The notes beneath the pieces were generated by a model. That model made no database searches, was not told the origin of the DNA, and saw only the letters and a program-made list of their open reading frames with translations. Made by a program: the position numbers and the translations under genes. A DNA stretch of 64,000 bases from JARRKC01 sp963723965 (lineage in GTDB: Bacteria > Acidobacteriota > UBA6911 > RPQK01 > JAPXNP01). Positions within the stretch are counted from its first letter, which is position 1. The number at the start of each line of letters is the position of its first letter. The stretch is taken from assembly GCA_963723965.1 (NCBI GenBank), contig CAVRSV010000011.1:103913-167912 (forward strand), in the 5' to 3' direction. Shown here piece by piece: positions 60,044 to 64,000 of the stretch.

Positions 60044-61798
60044 ATGAAGTTCAGAGTGTCCATGGCGCAGATCAACCCGAAGACGGGCGACATCCGAGGG
60101 AATGTCCGTCTGATCCTCGCGGCGATCGAGCGGGCCCGCGCCTCGGGAGCACATCTGGTGGTTCTGCCCGAGATGTGCCTGACGGGTTACTGTCTGGATG
60201 AGAAACTCCTGATCAACCGGCAGTTCCTGCGCCAGAACAAGCGAGCCCTGTTCGAGGAGATCGCTCCGGCCTGCACGGAGCTGGCCGCCGTGGTTGGCTT
60301 CGTCGACTTCGAGGAGGATCGGCAAGGGCCCGATCGACACCCGCTTCGCTACAATGCCGCGGGCATTCTCCAGCACGGTCGGGTCGAGCAGATCGTGCAT
60401 AAGCGGCTGCTGCCTTCTTATCGATACTTCGACGACAAACGCTATTTCACCCCGGGGACCGAGGTGGAACCCTGGCTGGTCGACGCGGACGGCGGAACGG
60501 TCCGGATCGGGGTACTGATCTGCGAGGACATGTGGGATGACGGCTATCCGCTGAAACCCTGCCGCATCTACGCCCGGCGTGGCGTCGACTATCTGTTTTC
60601 CATCAGCGCGAGTCCGTTCGTCTGCTCGAGCCCGGGACGACGCAACGGAAAACGGTTCGAGCGCGCCGAAATCATCCGCGGTCACATCGAGCAGGACGGC
60701 GTGCCCATCGTTTCTCTCAATACGGTCGGCATCGGTGACAACGGCAAGAATGTGATTCCCTTCGACGGCACGACCCAGGCCTTCGACCGGCAGGGGAGGC
60801 TGGTGGCATCGCTCGAGTCGTTTGCCGTCGACCAGCAACTGCTCGTCTTTGAGAACGGCCTCGCCGATCCCGTGGCCGAACCGCCCTTCGATCGGGAAGC
60901 CGAGATCTTCGATGCCCTCGTGATGAGCGTGCGCGACTACTACGACAAGATCGGGATCTTCAGCGGGGTCCTCGAAGCCGTTTCCGGCGGGGTAGATTCC
61001 GCCTTGGGCACGGCGCTGGCGTGCCAGGCCATGGGTCCCGAGTTGCTGACGGTCTACAACCTTCCTTCCCGCTTCAACACGGACCGGACCCAGACCGCCG
61101 CCCGTCAGCTGGCGGAGAACTTCGGTCTCGAGTACCGGGTCGTGCCGATCCAGGGGATGGTCGATCGGATTCTTGGGGACTTCGAGCGCTTTCTGCATCC
61201 CGTCGAGAATTCCCTGACCCTCGAGAACATCCAGGCCCGGGTGCGCGGCCTGATCATGATGGCGGAGTCGAACGATCGGGGCGCCTTGCTGCTGACCAAC
61301 GGCAACGAGACGGAGATCGCCCTGGGCTATGCCACCCTGTACGGCGACATGGTGGGCGGACTCGCGGTGATCGGCGATCTCCCCAAACCGGATGTCTACC
61401 GCCTGGCCCGCTACGTCAATCGGCGCTGGGGCAGGGAGATGATTCCGCAGGACATCCTCGAAATGCCGGCTTCGGCGGAGCTCAAGGAAGACCAGGTGGA
61501 TCCCTTCGATTACGATGCGGTGGGGCCGGTCGTCAGCGAATACATCGAGCACGGGGCGAGCCCCGACGATCTGGTGCGATGCTTTCGGGAGCGGAGTCTC
61601 AACGGGATCGAGTTCGGCGAGGCCTTCTACGCCCGCTACACGGAAGGGGAGTTCGGGAAACTGGCGGCAGACCTGTACCGGAGTCTGAACCGCTCGGTGT
61701 ACAAACGCATGCAGGCGGCGCCGATCGTGGTCGTCTCGGGACGCTCCTTCGGATTCGATCTACGGGAGACGATCATCAACGGCTGGACCGCCGAATGA
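60044..61798 (+). CDS. nadE: Glutamine-dependent NAD+ synthetase
   Basis: 584 residues from ATG at 60044 with GGCGAGGAGAG upstream. The N-terminal nitrilase-type glutaminase has the Glu-Lys-Cys triad Glu43 (LPEMCLTGY), Lys120 (VHKRLLPSY) and Cys160 (GVLICEDMW). The C-terminal synthetase has the PP-loop SGGVDSALG (314-322) and TNGNETEIALGYATLYGDMV. It amidates nicotinate adenine dinucleotide to NAD, the last step of NAD synthesis. Length is usual for the glutamine-using form. Confidence 0.94.
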   Translation: MKFRVSMAQINPKTGDIRGNVRLILAAIERARASGAHLVVLPEMCLTGYCLDEKLLINRQFLRQNKRALFEEIAPACTELAAVVGFVDFEEDRQGPDRHPLRYNAAGILQHGRVEQIVHKRLLPSYRYFDDKRYFTPGTEVEPWLVDADGGTVRIGVLICEDMWDDGYPLKPCRIYARRGVDYLFSISASPFVCSSPGRRNGKRFERAEIIRGHIEQDGVPIVSLNTVGIGDNGKNVIPFDGTTQAFDRQGRLVASLESFAVDQQLLVFENGLADPVAEPPFDREAEIFDALVMSVRDYYDKIGIFSGVLEAVSGGVDSALGTALACQAMGPELLTVYNLPSRFNTDRTQTAARQLAENFGLEYRVVPIQGMVDRILGDFERFLHPVENSLTLENIQARVRGLIMMAESNDRGALLLTNGNETEIALGYATLYGDMVGGLAVIGDLPKPDVYRLARYVNRRWGREMIPQDILEMPASAELKEDQVDPFDYDAVGPVVSEYIEHGASPDDLVRCFRERSLNGIEFGEAFYARYTEGEFGKLAADLYRSLNRSVYKRMQAAPIVVVSGRSFGFDLRETIINGWTAE

Positions 61799-61810
61799 GT
61801 TCACCCCGGG

Positions 61811-62119
61811 TCAGTAGATGCAATCGGGGTAGATCCCGAGGACCTCGCCGCAGCGCTTGCATTTGACGGTCTCGGGAATCTCGGCAAAGCGGGGGATCGC
61901 CTTGATGGCTTCCTGCTGATATTCGGTGAGTCCTTCGCCTTCCGCAGGTGCCGGCGGAGCCGCTCGACGAATCTGCTGGACCCGGTACTTATAGATGGAG
62001 GTGAGGTCGCACTTGTAGCAGTGAATCCTGCGGAAGGCCGTCGCGAGCTCGACGGTGCGCAGGTCGTCCTGAGAGAGGATCGATCCCGGCCGGGCCTTGA
62101 AATTTCGAGCAACGAACAT
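61811..62119 (-). CDS. Small four-cysteine zinc-ribbon-like protein
   Basis: 102 residues from ATG at 62119. Two CXXC pairs, CYKC (34-37) and CKRC (87-90), could bind one zinc ion, with RRIHCYKCDLTSIYKYR and PETVKCKRCGEVLGIYPDC around them. Between them is a Pro/Ala-rich linker and a helix. No homologue of known function comes to mind. Its 3' end is 12 bp from that of nadE. Confidence 0.6.
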   Translation of the reverse strand: MFVARNFKARPGSILSQDDLRTVELATAFRRIHCYKCDLTSIYKYRVQQIRRAAPPAPAEGEGLTEYQQEAIKAIPRFAEIPETVKCKRCGEVLGIYPDCIY

Positions 62120-62427
62120 GAGCGATCCCTATTGTACCCGGTTTCTGAGATGAGGGCCGAATCCTGCGAAGAACCGATGGGCGGGGCGAATCTTTTTTTC
62201 AGGGGAATTTTCGCGATCCTCCTGTGACATTGGCGTAAGTGACTGATTACGCGGTGGATATCGGAGTCTTCTGCTGGACTTGAACAGCCCACCCGAAATC
62301 CGTATCATTAGCACCTCGCGGTTCTGAAAAGGGCCGCACGGGTCTGCGGGTCGCAGGCCGAGATCTTTGACAACCGGGTAGAGACGAAGGCGGAACACGC
62401 GCTTGGGGAGAACTCTACGGTTTGAAA
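62120..62427. other. 308-bp region upstream of 16S rRNA
   Basis: Holds the predicted rRNA promoter (listed) and a leader of about 110 bases with GATCTTTGACAACCGG, a sequence type common in rRNA leaders and used in processing or antitermination. No other gene seen. Confidence 0.5.
62280..62308 (+). promoter_or_regulatory. rRNA operon promoter
   Basis: TTGAAC (62280-62285) and TATCAT (62303-62308) are 17 bp apart, about 120 bp upstream of the mature 16S start. Predicted by eye. Confidence 0.5.
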
Positions 62428-63939
<1,512 letters not shown>

Positions 63940-64000
63940 CAGATCCTTTGATCACTCCCCCTGCGTGTGCCTCTTCTCTCTATCCGGTTGTCCAAGCTCT

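Noticed and set aside
59822..61552. 576-codon antisense frame opposite nadE
   Set aside because: Shadow frame; nadE has both active sites intact.

Overview
The window is GC-rich, densely packed bacterial chromosome that ends in a 16S rRNA gene. Several traits point to Acidobacteriota or a close relative: a GWxTD-type C-terminus at the left edge, a tandem set of LolA-like secreted paralogues, a small secreted protein of the 'PFPFIVDGKVLPAGQYE' type, and the general look of the 16S gene. The phylum is an inference from gene families; an alignment of the 16S gene would settle it. No integrase, transposase, CRISPR array, tRNA or plasmid gene was seen, so this reads as core chromosome.

Layout. 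0-4.4 kb: partial GWxTD protein, three tandem secreted paralogues, and a small secreted protein behind a sigma-54-type promoter. 4.5-12.3 kb: a phosphohexomutase, a lipoprotein with 14 ankyrin repeats, a TrkA-N potassium channel, a lipoprotein aldose epimerase, an unknown protein, a decayed YjhG/YagF-type sugar-acid dehydratase, and an ECF sigma/anti-sigma pair. 12.5-20.6 kb: an M16-like protein lacking the zinc motif, then a complete route from fructose-6-P to GDP-mannose (PGI/PMI, PMM, ManC), then PpsR and DapF. 20.5-26.5 kb: M20 peptidase, ATP-grasp ligase, NADP-isocitrate dehydrogenase, malate dehydrogenase, and a sigma/anti-sigma/YbjQ operon joined by ATGA overlaps.

26.9-34.9 kb is the most system-like region. 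It holds a LytS-type membrane kinase, a receiver-PP2C phosphatase, a LytTR regulator with a closely related receiver, two MacB/FtsX-type permeases, a membrane-fusion adaptor and an ABC ATPase, nearly all overlapping or a few bases apart. 35.2-37.7 kb: an eRF1-like (baeRF) protein, a universal stress protein and a secreted coiled-coil protein. 37.8-43.2 kb: a sigma-54-type promoter before an isocitrate/isopropylmalate-type dehydrogenase and both subunits of an aconitase-family dehydratase, then a divergent-side pair of CoA-transferase and HMG-CoA lyase. 43.5-53.2 kb: redoxin, methyltransferase, Tat-exported TIM-barrel protein, a 785-residue secreted beta-rich protein, a TolB-like lipoprotein, a lyxose-isomerase-like cupin, a cytochrome c lipoprotein, an ABM monooxygenase and a eukaryote-type citrate synthase. 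53.6-62.1 kb: an operon of pseudopilin (reading frame broken in a Gly-rich repeat), HD-GYP phosphodiesterase and HAMP protein, then Xaa-Pro peptidase, POT transporter, NAD synthetase and a small zinc protein. 62.4-63.9 kb: 16S rRNA.

Central carbon genes (citrate synthase, IDH, MDH) are spread over three loci rather than in one operon. Five intergenic spots carry degenerate arrays with a strict 7-bp period, which look like one dispersed repeat family. Gene starts were chosen from Shine-Dalgarno spacing and family length; promoter calls are by eye.
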